The translations under genes were made by a program, and so were the position numbers. Positions 56,035 through 64,000 of a stretch of 64,000 bases of DNA are shown in pieces. Source of the stretch: Chromatiales bacterium (GTDB lineage: Bacteria; Pseudomonadota; Gammaproteobacteria; Steroidobacterales; GCA-2729495). Under the pieces are notes generated by a model, which saw only the letters and a program-made list of their open reading frames with translations, did not search any database and was not told the origin of the DNA. Numbering within the stretch: position 1 is the first letter of the stretch; every line of letters starts with the position of its first letter. The stretch is taken from positions 1-64,000 of the forward strand of contig NZCC01000068.1 of the NCBI GenBank assembly GCA_002688175.1, read 5' to 3'.

Positions 56035-56733
56035 ATGGTGCTCATTCGATACCTGTTGCCGGTGGTTGCATGTCTGCTTATTGGCGCGTGCAGCAGCGCC
56101 TTGCGCTGGATGCCGGAAGCACACGTCGTTCAGTCGGGTGAAACGGTTTATTCGATTGCATTCCGCTACGGTATCGATCAGCGTGACCTGATCGGCTGGA
56201 ATAAACTCAGTGCCAGCGGGTTAATCTTTGAGGGGCAGCGACTGCGGTTGACTGCACCAGACAGCTATACCGCGGCGTCATCCGCATCGCGGGCAACGGG
56301 CCGTCACAAGTCCGCCTCGTCAACACAGCGTGCGCCGACACCCGGCAAGTCTGCTGCTGTACCCGTGACATGGAAATGGCCGGTCAATGGAGCGGTCATT
56401 GCCATGTTCGGTGCGACAGCCAAGACTCAGTCGGGTGTGCACATCGCGGGCAAGCGCGGTCAACCGGTCCATGCCGCGGCAAGTGGTGAGGTCGTTTATG
56501 CCGGTAGTGGTCTGCCCGGTTACGGGCAATTGTTGATTATCAAGCACACCTCAAACTACCTGAGTGCCTATGGGCATAATCAGAAGCTGGTGGTTGGTGA
56601 GGGCGATCGGGTAAAGGGCGGGCAATTGATTGCGAAGATGGGCGAGGGGCCCAGTAAGCGCCCTTTACTGCATTTTGAAATTCGCCGTTCAGGCAAACCG
56701 GTCAATCCGCTGCGATATTTGCCAAAACAGTGA
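56035..56733 (+). CDS. nlpD: Lipoprotein NlpD, amidase activator
   Basis: A protein of 232 residues. A lipobox (LLIGAC) sits at the end of the signal peptide. A LysM domain (HVVQSGETVYSIAFRYGI, about 30-75) binds peptidoglycan, a Ser/Ala/Thr-rich linker follows, then a LytM/M23 domain (about 125-230). The LytM metal motif HxGxD is degenerate here (QSGVH), while AYGHN and LHFEIRRSG remain. E. coli NlpD is also catalytically inactive and activates the amidase AmiC in daughter-cell separation. rpoS, the usual next gene, is absent. Confidence 0.9.
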   Translation: MVLIRYLLPVVACLLIGACSSALRWMPEAHVVQSGETVYSIAFRYGIDQRDLIGWNKLSASGLIFEGQRLRLTAPDSYTAASSASRATGRHKSASSTQRAPTPGKSAAVPVTWKWPVNGAVIAMFGATAKTQSGVHIAGKRGQPVHAAASGEVVYAGSGLPGYGQLLIIKHTSNYLSAYGHNQKLVVGEGDRVKGGQLIAKMGEGPSKRPLLHFEIRRSGKPVNPLRYLPKQ

Positions 56734-56740
56734 CCAGACT

Positions 56741-57109
56741 TTAGCGCACCAGCAGTGCGGCAATAACGTTGCGCTGCTCAGCTGCCAGGATATTAAAGGT
56801 CCGGCATGCAGCACCGGTGTCCATGACTTCAAAGCCGACCCCCTGGCGCAGGATGTCGGTCATCAGGGCGCCGGGGGGGAAGGTTTGGGTGATTCCGGTA
56901 CCAAATACGATGACTTCAGGTGTGGCACTCAGAACTTCGCTGAAATCCGCTATGCTTAAGTTCATTATTTTTTCTGGCGACCAGTTTTCGATAATCGTGT
57001 CAGTTGATACGATGACATGATTAGTGAAGATTGCATCGTTAATACGTAATTCACCGGCTGAGAAAGACCTGATGATATTGCCGCCACTTTGTTCACGATT
57101 GAATTGCAT
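56741..57109 (-). CDS. Mth938-like domain protein
   Basis: A protein of 122 residues of the Mth938/AAMDC (DUF498) fold. The pattern of SFSAGELRINDAIFTNHVIV, then PEVIVFGTGITQTFPPGAL near residue 65 and a closing GVGFEVMDTGAACRTFNILAAEQRNVIAALL is typical. Function in bacteria is unsettled; relatives act in respiratory-complex assembly or fat metabolism in eukaryotes. ATG 57109 is preferred to GTG 57115. It separates nlpD from recJ on the opposite strand. Confidence 0.88.
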   Translation of the reverse strand: MQFNREQSGGNIIRSFSAGELRINDAIFTNHVIVSTDTIIENWSPEKIMNLSIADFSEVLSATPEVIVFGTGITQTFPPGALMTDILRQGVGFEVMDTGAACRTFNILAAEQRNVIAALLVR

Positions 57110-57193
57110 GGTCACGGATACTAGCGGCCGGTGTGCATTGGCGCCAGCGTTGTTGCTTGACCGCGGTCGGCTGACCTGGTCATGGAGGTGAAA

Positions 57194-58942
57194 TTGTCGG
57201 CAATGCGGCTGATTCGCCGGCGTGTGGCGCCGGTTAAGTTATTGCAGAGTTTTCCAGCCGATATGCACCCGGTTTTGCAGCGGGTGTATGCAGCACGTAA
57301 TACGGCTGCAGATCAGTTGGTCCCCTCCCTGGCCCAGATGATTCCGGTCGGGGCGTTGGCAGGTGCGACCGCAGCAGCTATGCGTCTGGCCGATGCGCGA
57401 GTCCGACAGGAGCGGGTTCTCATCCTTGGTGATTTCGATACTGATGGCGCGACGGCGACGGCCCTGTGTATCAGTTGCCTGCGCGCCATGGGGTTTGCTG
57501 ATGTTGTTTACCTGGTGCCGAACCGGATTGAATTCGGGTACGGATTGTCGCCGGCAATTGTTGACGAGGCGGCAAAACTGCGACCGGATCTGATTGTGAC
57601 GGTCGATAACGGCATATCAAGTATTGACGGGGTCGAGCGTGCGAAGCAGCAGGGTATTGATGTCATCGTAACCGATCATCATCTGCCGGGCCTGAAGTTG
57701 CCTGATGCAGTTGCGATCGTGAACCCTAATCTTGCCGATGAACCGTTTCCGAGTAAGTGCCTGTCTGGTGTAGGCGTTGCTTTTTACGTCCTGGCAGCGC
57801 TTGGCCGGTTGCTCGCCGATCGGGGGTTGATTGGACGTGGTCAGTCAAGATCAATCGTGGCCGATGGCCTGGATCTTGTCGCACTTGGTACGGTCGCCGA
57901 TCTGGTCAGGCTGGATTACAACAACCGGATACACGTTACCGAGGGTCTGGCGAGAATGCGTAGCGGGCGCACACGGCCCGGTATTCGCGCATTATTTACG
58001 GTGGCCGGTCGGAATATCCGTGATGCCCGGGCCAACGATCTCGGTTATGCGATTGCCCCGCGTCTGAATGCAGCCGGACGGCTGACAGATATGTCTCTGG
58101 GTATCGACTGTCTGCTGGCGCAATCAGATGCAGAAGCCTTACAGCTGGCAAAACGTCTTGATGCATTGAATATAGAACGCCGGCAGCTGCAGGCGCAGAT
58201 GGAAGCTAAAGCACGCGATTTTGTTGCCTCGGCAACGCGCAATCTGGTGGACTCTGGTGAGGATGACCGGCACGATGCTTATTGCCTGTTCGACGCAAAT
58301 TGGCATGAAGGTGTCGTTGGGCTCGTCGCCTCCCGCATCAAGGACCAGGTCCATCGTCCAGTCGTTGCATTTGCACCAGCCGATCAGGGTGGATTGCTCA
58401 AAGGTTCCGCACGTTCGATTGAAGGTATTCACATTCGTGATGTCATCGATGCAATTGCGGCCAGACATCCGGACCTGGTCAATAAATTCGGTGGGTATGC
58501 GATGGCGGCCGGCATGACTATCGATGGAGAACGACTCGATACCTTTCGTCAGGCCTTTGTAGCTGAAGTCAGGCAGCACACGGATGCGCTGACCGGCCCA
58601 GACCTGATCTGGACGGATGGCGAACTGGCTGCTGCTGAGCTAAATCTCGATCTTGCCGAGGAATTGCGACGTGGCGGGCCCTGGGGGCAGGGTTTCCCGG
58701 AGCCGTTGTTTGAAAACGTGCTGGAAGTTGTAGATCATCGGGTGCTCAAGGATGCGCATTTGAAGCTCCGTGTCAGTCATCCGGACGGTAAGGGTCTGAC
58801 CGAGGCTATTATATTCAACCAGACGCAATTTCCTGACGGCTTTGACGGGTCGTTACTGAAGCTTGTCTATCGACTCGATGTTAACGAATATCGTAATCGA
58901 CGGACTGCGCAACTGGTTGTGGAACACATGCAATCCGCATAG
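57194..58942 (+). CDS. recJ: Single-stranded-DNA-specific exonuclease RecJ
   Basis: A 5'-3' exonuclease of about 582 residues used in recombination and mismatch repair. The DHH-family acidic motifs are clear: LGDFDTDGATATAL near residue 81, VDNGISS near residue 138, the DHH itself in IVTDHHLPG near residue 156, and the DHHA1-domain NKFGGYAMAAGMT near residue 430. A very strong ribosome-binding sequence, GGAGGTGA, lies at 57184-57191. It suits initiation at TTG 57194; ATG 57182 would lie before it and ATG 57203 is also possible. It heads recJ-prfB-lysS. Confidence 0.93.
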   Translation: MSAMRLIRRRVAPVKLLQSFPADMHPVLQRVYAARNTAADQLVPSLAQMIPVGALAGATAAAMRLADARVRQERVLILGDFDTDGATATALCISCLRAMGFADVVYLVPNRIEFGYGLSPAIVDEAAKLRPDLIVTVDNGISSIDGVERAKQQGIDVIVTDHHLPGLKLPDAVAIVNPNLADEPFPSKCLSGVGVAFYVLAALGRLLADRGLIGRGQSRSIVADGLDLVALGTVADLVRLDYNNRIHVTEGLARMRSGRTRPGIRALFTVAGRNIRDARANDLGYAIAPRLNAAGRLTDMSLGIDCLLAQSDAEALQLAKRLDALNIERRQLQAQMEAKARDFVASATRNLVDSGEDDRHDAYCLFDANWHEGVVGLVASRIKDQVHRPVVAFAPADQGGLLKGSARSIEGIHIRDVIDAIAARHPDLVNKFGGYAMAAGMTIDGERLDTFRQAFVAEVRQHTDALTGPDLIWTDGELAAAELNLDLAEELRRGGPWGQGFPEPLFENVLEVVDHRVLKDAHLKLRVSHPDGKGLTEAIIFNQTQFPDGFDGSLLKLVYRLDVNEYRNRRTAQLVVEHMQSA

Positions 58943-58980
58943 GATAGCCGCGCTTACCAGGCAATAAAGTCGGAAATGAA

Positions 58981-60076
58981 ATGGAAACCAACCAGATAAA
59001 AGCCAAAATTGCAGATCTGCAGCAACGAAGTATTGCTTTACGGGGGTATCTTTGACTTCGATGAAAAGGTAAACCGCCTGGCTGAAGTTAGCAAAGAACT
59101 TGAAAACCCGGAAGTCTGGAATAATCCGGCGCTCGCTGAAGCACTCGGCAAGGAACGCTCGGGGCTCGAAGCGGTAACTGAAAATATCGAGCGAGTTACG
59201 AATGTACTGGCTGAATCGGCTGAATTACTGGAGTTGGCCGAAGCCGAAGATGATGAATCGACACTGGCTGAGGTTCAGGCTGATGTCAGCGGTGTCGAAG
59301 TTGAAATCGAAAAGCTTGAATTTCAGCGCATGTTTAGTGGTAAGGCTGATGCATCGAATGCTTTTGTCGATGTGCAGGCCGGATCCGGTGGTACCGAGGC
59401 CCAGGACTGGGCCGAGATGTTGTTGCGTATGTACCTGAAATGGGCGGAAACCAATGGATTTTCGGCAGAACTGATTGAGATGTCGCCCGGTGAAGTTGCC
59501 GGCATCAAGAGCGCGACAATACATGTTGTCGGTGAGTATGCTTTTGGCTGGTTACGGACAGAGCTTGGTGTGCACCGCCTGGTTCGCAAGTCACCATTTG
59601 ATTCAGGGAATCGACGGCATACCTCGTTTGCTGCAATTTTTGTGTCGCCAGAGATCGATGACAACTTTGAAATTGAAATCAACCCTGCGGATCTGCGTAT
59701 TGATGTTTATCGTGCTAGTGGTGCCGGTGGTCAGCATGTCAATCGGACCGAGTCTGCGGTACGTATTACGCATCTGCCGACCAATTCTGTCGTGCAATGC
59801 CAGAATGATCGTTCACAGCACAAGAACAAGGCTACGGCGATGAAACAGCTACGCGCCAAGCTCTACGAACTCGAAGAGCAGAAGCGCAGAACCGAGGCGC
59901 AGCAGGTTGAGGAAACGAAGTCTGATATTGGCTGGGGCAGTCAAATCCGTTCCTATGTGCTCGACCAGTCGCGGATCAAGGATTTGCGTACCGGCGTCGA
60001 GACGGGCAATACGGAAGCGGTGTTGAATGGCGGATTGAATCGCTTTATTGAAGAGAGTTTAAAGCAGGGTTTGTAA
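58981..60076 (+). CDS. prfB: Peptide chain release factor 2, programmed +1 frameshift
   Basis: The protein of 364 residues is encoded in two frames. Codons 1-24 run from ATG 58981 to CTT at 59050-59052, where an in-frame TGA (59053-59055) follows. Skipping T59053 restores the second frame (59054-60076), which reads DFDEK as in other RF2 proteins. RF2 ends translation at UGA and UAA. The UGA-recognition loop [15 protein letters not shown] (SPF) and the hydrolytic [11 protein letters not shown] (GGQ) are present. An autoregulatory shift responds to RF2 level. lysS starts at the base after the stop. Confidence 0.97.
59042..59056 (+). promoter_or_regulatory. prfB programmed frameshift site
   Basis: A Shine-Dalgarno-like GGGGG (59042-59046) is followed by TAT CTT TGA C. 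This is the classical RF2 arrangement: an internal ribosome-binding stretch three bases before the slippery CTT codon, and a slow UGA-C stop context. Confidence 0.96.
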
Positions 60077-61564
60077 ATGAATGACAGTATTCCCGAGCAT
60101 CGGTTAATTGCCGAGCGGCGTAATAAGTTGAATGAACTGCGCGAACTCGGTTTTGCATTTCCCAACGGACGTCGACGGACAGCCATGGCGGGACAGCTGG
60201 TTGAAACCTACGAGGATCATTCAGCCGACATACTGGCGGAAAATGAAGTTGAGGTCAGTATTGGCGGTCGGCTTATGGCCAAGCGTGTCATGGGGAAAGC
60301 CAGCTTTGCCAAGCTGCAGGATCGTTCGGGGCAGATCCAGATCTTCGTGCAACGCGATATGGTGTCCGCAGATATCTACCAGGCTTTCAAACGCTGGGAC
60401 CTGGGGGACATCATCTGGGTGCGCGGTAAAGTATTCAGGACCAAAACCGGAGAATTATCCGTCAGGGCTGAGGAGATTGATCTGCTGACAAAATCCTTGC
60501 GTCCACTGCCTGAGAAATTTCATGGTCTTTCTGATCAGGAGATGCGCTACCGGCAACGCTACGTGGACCTGATCATGAATGAGGAGTCACGACAGGTATT
60601 TCGTGTTCGGACCAGGACCGTTCAGTACATTCGTTCTTACCTCGATACAATGGACTTTCTCGAGGTTGAGACACCGATGATGCAACCGATTCCTGGTGGC
60701 GCGGTTGCCAGGCCCTTTATTACTCATCACAACACGCTCGATCGTGATTTATATTTGCGTATTGCGCCTGAGCTGTATCTGAAACGCCTTGTTGTTGGCG
60801 GCTTCGAACGTGTCTATGAAATCAATCGGAGCTTTCGTAATGAAGGAATATCGACACGTCATAATCCCGAGTTTACGATGCTTGAGCTGTATATGGCTTA
60901 TGCCGATTACGAAGTGTTAATCGACCTGACTGAAAACCTGTTGCGTAGTCTCGCCACAATGTTGTTCGATGACGGTATCGTGACTTATCAGGACAAGAGC
61001 TACGATTTGTCGAATGCTTTTCGGCGTCTCAGTGTTATCGATGCCGTTGCCGAGTTTAATCCAACCCTCGACAGGAACAAGCTGCGCGATGCGGAATACC
61101 TGGGTGAAGTTTGCAAGAACCTCGGCATAGAAATCAGGGATGGCTATGGCTCAGGTAAACTGTTGATCGAGATTTTTGAGAAAACGGTCGAAGACCGGTT
61201 GATCGAACCGACGTTCATAACCGGTTATCCGGCAGAAGTATCTCCCCTGGCTCGGCGCACCGATAATGATGTCTGGCTGACGGATCGCTTCGAACTGTTT
61301 ATTGCGGGGCGTGAGCTGGCCAATGGATTCTCCGAGCTGAATGATCCGGAAGATCAGGCTGAACGTTTCCGTGTCCAGGCAGCGCAGAAGGATGCCGGTG
61401 ATAATGAGGCGATGTTTTATGACGAGGATTACATCACGGCACTGGAGTACGGCATGCCGCCGACGGCCGGACTTGGTCTCGGCGTTGATCGTCTCGTTAT
61501 GTTTCTGACCGATAGCGATTCAATTCGCGATGTGTTGCTGTTTCCGCTGTTGCGGGATGTGTAG
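60077..61564 (+). CDS. lysS: Lysyl-tRNA synthetase, class II
   Basis: A protein of 495 residues. An OB-fold anticodon-binding domain (about 55-150, with [18 protein letters not shown]) precedes the class II core. Motif 2 is [20 protein letters not shown] near residue 250, and motif 3 is [20 protein letters not shown] near residue 470. It follows prfB with no gap, the arrangement known from E. coli. Confidence 0.97.
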   Translation: MNDSIPEHRLIAERRNKLNELRELGFAFPNGRRRTAMAGQLVETYEDHSADILAENEVEVSIGGRLMAKRVMGKASFAKLQDRSGQIQIFVQRDMVSADIYQAFKRWDLGDIIWVRGKVFRTKTGELSVRAEEIDLLTKSLRPLPEKFHGLSDQEMRYRQRYVDLIMNEESRQVFRVRTRTVQYIRSYLDTMDFLEVETPMMQPIPGGAVARPFITHHNTLDRDLYLRIAPELYLKRLVVGGFERVYEINRSFRNEGISTRHNPEFTMLELYMAYADYEVLIDLTENLLRSLATMLFDDGIVTYQDKSYDLSNAFRRLSVIDAVAEFNPTLDRNKLRDAEYLGEVCKNLGIEIRDGYGSGKLLIEIFEKTVEDRLIEPTFITGYPAEVSPLARRTDNDVWLTDRFELFIAGRELANGFSELNDPEDQAERFRVQAAQKDAGDNEAMFYDEDYITALEYGMPPTAGLGLGVDRLVMFLTDSDSIRDVLLFPLLRDV

Positions 61565-61607
61565 GAGCGGGTTTGCGCAATGGTGATTGGCTTTAGTCTG
61601 GCAGGTA

Positions 61608-62179
61608 TCAGCTCGCATCATCCGCAGGGGCATAGCTGAATTTTTGCCCGGCGATTGCCGTTTCATACATGAGACCGCCCTTGGCCAAGGTGAATATTGC
61701 CATGTCGGCCGTCCAGTGCCCCGCAGATGATGCGTCCCTGGTTCTTGCCTCGTTGCCACTTGCGAAGTACCCGTCGTGCCGGTCTGGGCACTTGCGCCAA
61801 GTGTGATCGCAACAGCTGAGGCTTCGGCGCCGAATTCAAAGCTGCCGCTGGTAAACCGGTTGTAGGCAGTTTTGTTCTTGAAAAAAATGATTTGGCTGTA
61901 AGCCTGCCCACCAAACTGGAAGCCGATACTGATTTGCACCATTTCTGTCAAACCGGTGACGGCGTTATTTCGGTACACGCGTCCCTTGCCATAAGTTCCA
62001 CCGATACCTATTCCACCCTTGCCGATCGTCGGAAAGAGGGCATATCCGTAAGCTTCCGCGAAAAAGCTCTTCGTACCACTTGAGGCACGAAATTTGTCGA
62101 GTGCCGTATCGAAATTGTCGGCCGGGGCGGAGGTTGACAGCAGCAGCAAGGCAAGCGGGAAAAGGGTGTGTTTCATCAT
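61608..62179 (-). pseudogene. SYLF (Ysc84-type) lipid-binding protein gene, frameshifted
   Basis: The reading begins with a signal peptide (LFPLALLLLSTSAPA) and an SYLF domain (SFFAEAYGYALFPTIGKGGIG, then GFQFGGQAYSQIIFFK). After GTTGTS near base 61764 the frame loses similarity and runs to 61520, into lysS. In the neighbouring frame the expected family ending appears, including MAIFTLAKGGLMYETAIAGQ and KFSY, and stops at 61608. One missing base near 61764 explains this. The intact product would have about 190 residues and sit in the periplasm. It may be a true pseudogene or a sequencing or assembly error. It overlaps the ygfZ stop as ATGA. Confidence 0.8.
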
Positions 62180-63108
62180 GTCAGCTCTCCTGAGGTGCCC
62201 GGGTCTGCTTGATAGGGTAATGGTTGGTTGTTCAATTTGATATTTCGCGCCTGATCGGCAAACCAGGCTCCGCTGGCGTCTTCGATTGGCAGGACGGCGA
62301 GTAATTCACCACGTGTTCCCTGTTCGCTGAAGATTACCACCTTACCGGTTGCGTTGCCGGGTCCGTATAGTCCGGCCCCAGGCGGTAAATTAGTGGCCTG
62401 GTCTGTTGTGAATCGATACATCCGTCGCTTGATGCGACCCAGGTTCTGCGTACGAGCCACAATTTCCTGGCCGACGTAACAGCCTTTGTCGAAACTGATC
62501 GCACCGATCAGGTCGAGATTCAGCATCTGGGGTATGAAAAGTTCCTGGGTGGTAGCGACGATAAACGGCAAACCGGTGCGAATCGATTGCAGTATCCAGG
62601 TCGATTCGTCGGCGGGTTTGAATCTGGTCGTTTCGGCAGTCGGCCCGATCAGCCATGCGCGATCCGGATCGCCGACGACACCCACAACGAGACTATGGTC
62701 TGCTAATCGGGTTGGTCCGGTGCCGATCTGTACGCTTTCTCCCGCAATACGCAGTTGATCCTGTCCATCAAGGCCAAAAAGTCCGCTTATCGGAGTTGTG
62801 GAAATCACTATCTTGACATCCGCTCTGAGCACGAACATTTGCAGTCGTTTTGCTACGCCTTTAATTATATCGGCCGGCAGTGGCCACCAGATTTCATCAC
62901 CGGCAGCGATCAGCTGACCGGCGGCCAGCAACCGGCCTTTGGCCGAAGCCCAGCCAGCAAGCGAGGTTCCGCTGGTTTTAAGTGTCGCAAGGTCTTGTGT
63001 CAACTGGCCCTGCAGGAACTCGACATGGTCAGATCCGCTAATGACGAGCACCTGAAAACCTTCCAGCCGGGTAGCTTTAATTTTTTCCCCAACCGATTTG
63101 TCTGGCAT
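62176..63108 (-). CDS. ygfZ: tRNA-modifying protein YgfZ (GcvT-like)
   Basis: A folate-binding protein of 310 residues that supports iron-sulphur enzymes such as MiaB. The family signature KGCYVGQEIVART is near residue 230, and an N-terminal HVEFLQGQLTQDL block near residue 28 is also conserved. ATG 63108 has AAGG nine bases upstream and is preferred over ATG 63117, where that sequence touches the start. It diverges from the SDHAF4-like gene. Confidence 0.92.
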   Translation of the reverse strand: MPDKSVGEKIKATRLEGFQVLVISGSDHVEFLQGQLTQDLATLKTSGTSLAGWASAKGRLLAAGQLIAAGDEIWWPLPADIIKGVAKRLQMFVLRADVKIVISTTPISGLFGLDGQDQLRIAGESVQIGTGPTRLADHSLVVGVVGDPDRAWLIGPTAETTRFKPADESTWILQSIRTGLPFIVATTQELFIPQMLNLDLIGAISFDKGCYVGQEIVARTQNLGRIKRRMYRFTTDQATNLPPGAGLYGPGNATGKVVIFSEQGTRGELLAVLPIEDASGAWFADQARNIKLNNQPLPYQADPGTSGELT

Positions 63109-63162
63109 GTGATACATCCTTGCGGGCTGAAAGTCTGTTTTTATTCTGGCACACTAACAGCC

Positions 63163-63375
63163 ATGTCAGAACCCGTTTCAATGCAGAAGAAGCCAGCGGC
63201 ACCCGAAACTTCAGGGCTGGATACGGCTGATCATTCCGTTGAATCAGGCCGTGATCATGAGATTTCAGCAGATCAGGAAAATCCGGAACGGCCGCGTGAA
63301 CTGGGAGGTCCGGTGGGTCCCGATCCGACTCGTTACGGCGACTGGGAGCGCAAAGGGCGCTGCATCGATTTCTAA
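63163..63375 (+). CDS. SDHAF4-type succinate dehydrogenase assembly factor (DUF1674)
   Basis: A protein of 70 residues whose last 23 contain the DUF1674 signature GGPVGPDPTRYGDWERKGRC before a final Ile-Asp-Phe. In mitochondria and some bacteria this family binds flavinated SdhA before complex II assembly. The N-terminal part is acidic and probably disordered. It lies 113 bases before sdhC on the same strand, supporting this role. The frame continues upstream into the divergent ygfZ, so the ATG at 63163 is used. Confidence 0.88.
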   Translation: MSEPVSMQKKPAAPETSGLDTADHSVESGRDHEISADQENPERPRELGGPVGPDPTRYGDWERKGRCIDF

Positions 63376-63488
63376 CGGGCCTACAGGTAACCTGGTCAAA
63401 ATTACTTCTGCCGGTTTTTATTGTCTGCGTGACGGGTAGTGACTTGGCCAGGCTTTGAGATGAACAAACAGAGTTGAGGTGGCAGCGC

Positions 63489-63872
63489 ATGGCAAATAGT
63501 GATCGACCCCTATCCCCGCACCTGCTTGCCTATCGATGGGGAAGCAGCATGAGGATGTCGCTCATACATCGGATGAGCGGGGTTATTTTGTCATTCGGCA
63601 CGGTGGCACTCGTCGGCTGGCTGGTTTCGATCATCGCCGGGCACGATACCTACTCAGTCGTCAATTACCTGTTCGGCAGCGCCTTCGGCTTGTTTGCACT
63701 GTTCGGCTGGACCTTCTGTTTTTTCTATCACTTGTGCAATGGCATTCGCCATATGGGCTGGGATGTCGGCAAGGGCTTTGGAAAACAGCGCGCGTATCAA
63801 AACGGAATGCTTGGCTTGATCATCGCAATTATATTAACAGGCGGCCTGTGGGTTTTCGTGCTGGTTGGGTAA
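63489..63872 (+). CDS. sdhC: Succinate dehydrogenase cytochrome b556 subunit
   Basis: A membrane anchor of 127 residues with three hydrophobic helices. SPHLLAYRWGSSMRMSLIHR and MSG near residues 9-32 form the quinone-side SxxHRxSG motif. The heme-ligand His region FYHLCNGIRHMGWD is near residue 78. GAGGTGG precedes the ATG at 63489. sdhD follows after 12 bases. Confidence 0.95.
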   Translation: MANSDRPLSPHLLAYRWGSSMRMSLIHRMSGVILSFGTVALVGWLVSIIAGHDTYSVVNYLFGSAFGLFALFGWTFCFFYHLCNGIRHMGWDVGKGFGKQRAYQNGMLGLIIAIILTGGLWVFVLVG

Positions 63873-63884
63873 CGAGGTTATTTT

Positions 63885-64000
63885 ATGAGTCTCCAGTCTC
63901 CTTTGGCCAAGGCATTAGGGCACGGGTCATCCAAGGCCGGCCCTGAGCATTGGTTGGTACAGCGATCAACAGCCATCGCCCTCGCGCCACTCGGCCTGTG
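63885..64000 (+). CDS. sdhD: Succinate dehydrogenase membrane anchor subunit, N-terminal part
   Basis: Only 38 codons are inside the window. The sequence LAKALGHGSSKAGPEHWLVQ is followed by RSTAIALAPL. It matches the start of SdhD, with the conserved G(S)AKxGxxHWxxQR pattern leading into the first helix. The position directly after sdhC supports it. Confidence 0.88.
   Translation, partial: MSLQSPLAKALGHGSSKAGPEHWLVQRSTAIALAPLGL

Noticed and set aside
59009..60076. prfB read as a single-frame gene starting at 59009
   Set aside because: The TTG-like start has no ribosome-binding site, and the classical frameshift leader from ATG 58981 explains the upstream frame fully.

Overview
This window is chromosomal core DNA of a gammaproteobacterium. 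The evidence is gene order. It contains map-glnD-dapD facing rpsB-tsf-pyrH-frr-uppS-cdsA-rseP-bamA-skp-lpxD-lpxA-lpxB-rnhB-dnaE-accA-tilS-pyrG-kdsA-eno-ftsB, then truD, surE-pcm-nlpD, recJ-prfB-lysS and the start of an sdh operon. This is close to the order known from Pseudomonas and its relatives. A PrsK/PrsR pair shows that the organism has, or descends from a lineage with, the PEP-CTERM/exosortase A extracellular-polysaccharide system. Lipid A, BamA and Skp genes show a Gram-negative outer membrane. I cannot name the genus from sequence alone.

Layout. 1-3.1 kb: the end of a phosphohexomutase gene, tRNA-Val, a phosphopantetheinyl transferase facing away from gltX, then tRNA-Ala and tRNA-Glu with a clear intrinsic terminator. 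3.1-7.0 kb: an accessory stretch with an orphan periplasmic amino-acid-type binding protein and a small secreted partner, followed by a visibly AT-richer methyltransferase and glycosyltransferase with a ten-C run between them. 7.0-18.5 kb: prsK-prsR, galE, an N-formylglutamate amidohydrolase/YbdK/DusA run, a methyltransferase, a cyclase-FHA protein and pckG. 18.7-23.9 kb: yoaA-tsaB-dsbB converging on dapD-dapE. 23.9-27.5 kb: map-glnD. 27.8-51.1 kb: one long, mostly tightly packed run of translation, envelope, lipid A, DNA polymerase and central-metabolism genes. 51.1-64 kb: truD through nlpD, a Mth938-like gene, recJ-prfB-lysS, a frameshifted SYLF gene, ygfZ, an SDHAF4-like factor, sdhC and partial sdhD.

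Most genes are ordinary housekeeping. The main anomalies are absences from conserved places. dxr is missing between cdsA and rseP, ispD/ispF between ftsB and truD, fabZ between lpxD and lpxA, and rpoS after nlpD. The joint loss of dxr, ispD and ispF from their usual sites suggests relocation of the MEP pathway or its replacement by the mevalonate pathway. The ispD/ispF site holds a perfect 31-bp inverted repeat with a second hairpin nested in its loop. Other features of note are an RpsB with a roughly 110-residue repeat-bearing tail, a programmed +1 frameshift in prfB, and a broken SYLF gene. I found no rRNA, CRISPR array, transposase, prophage or exosortase gene.
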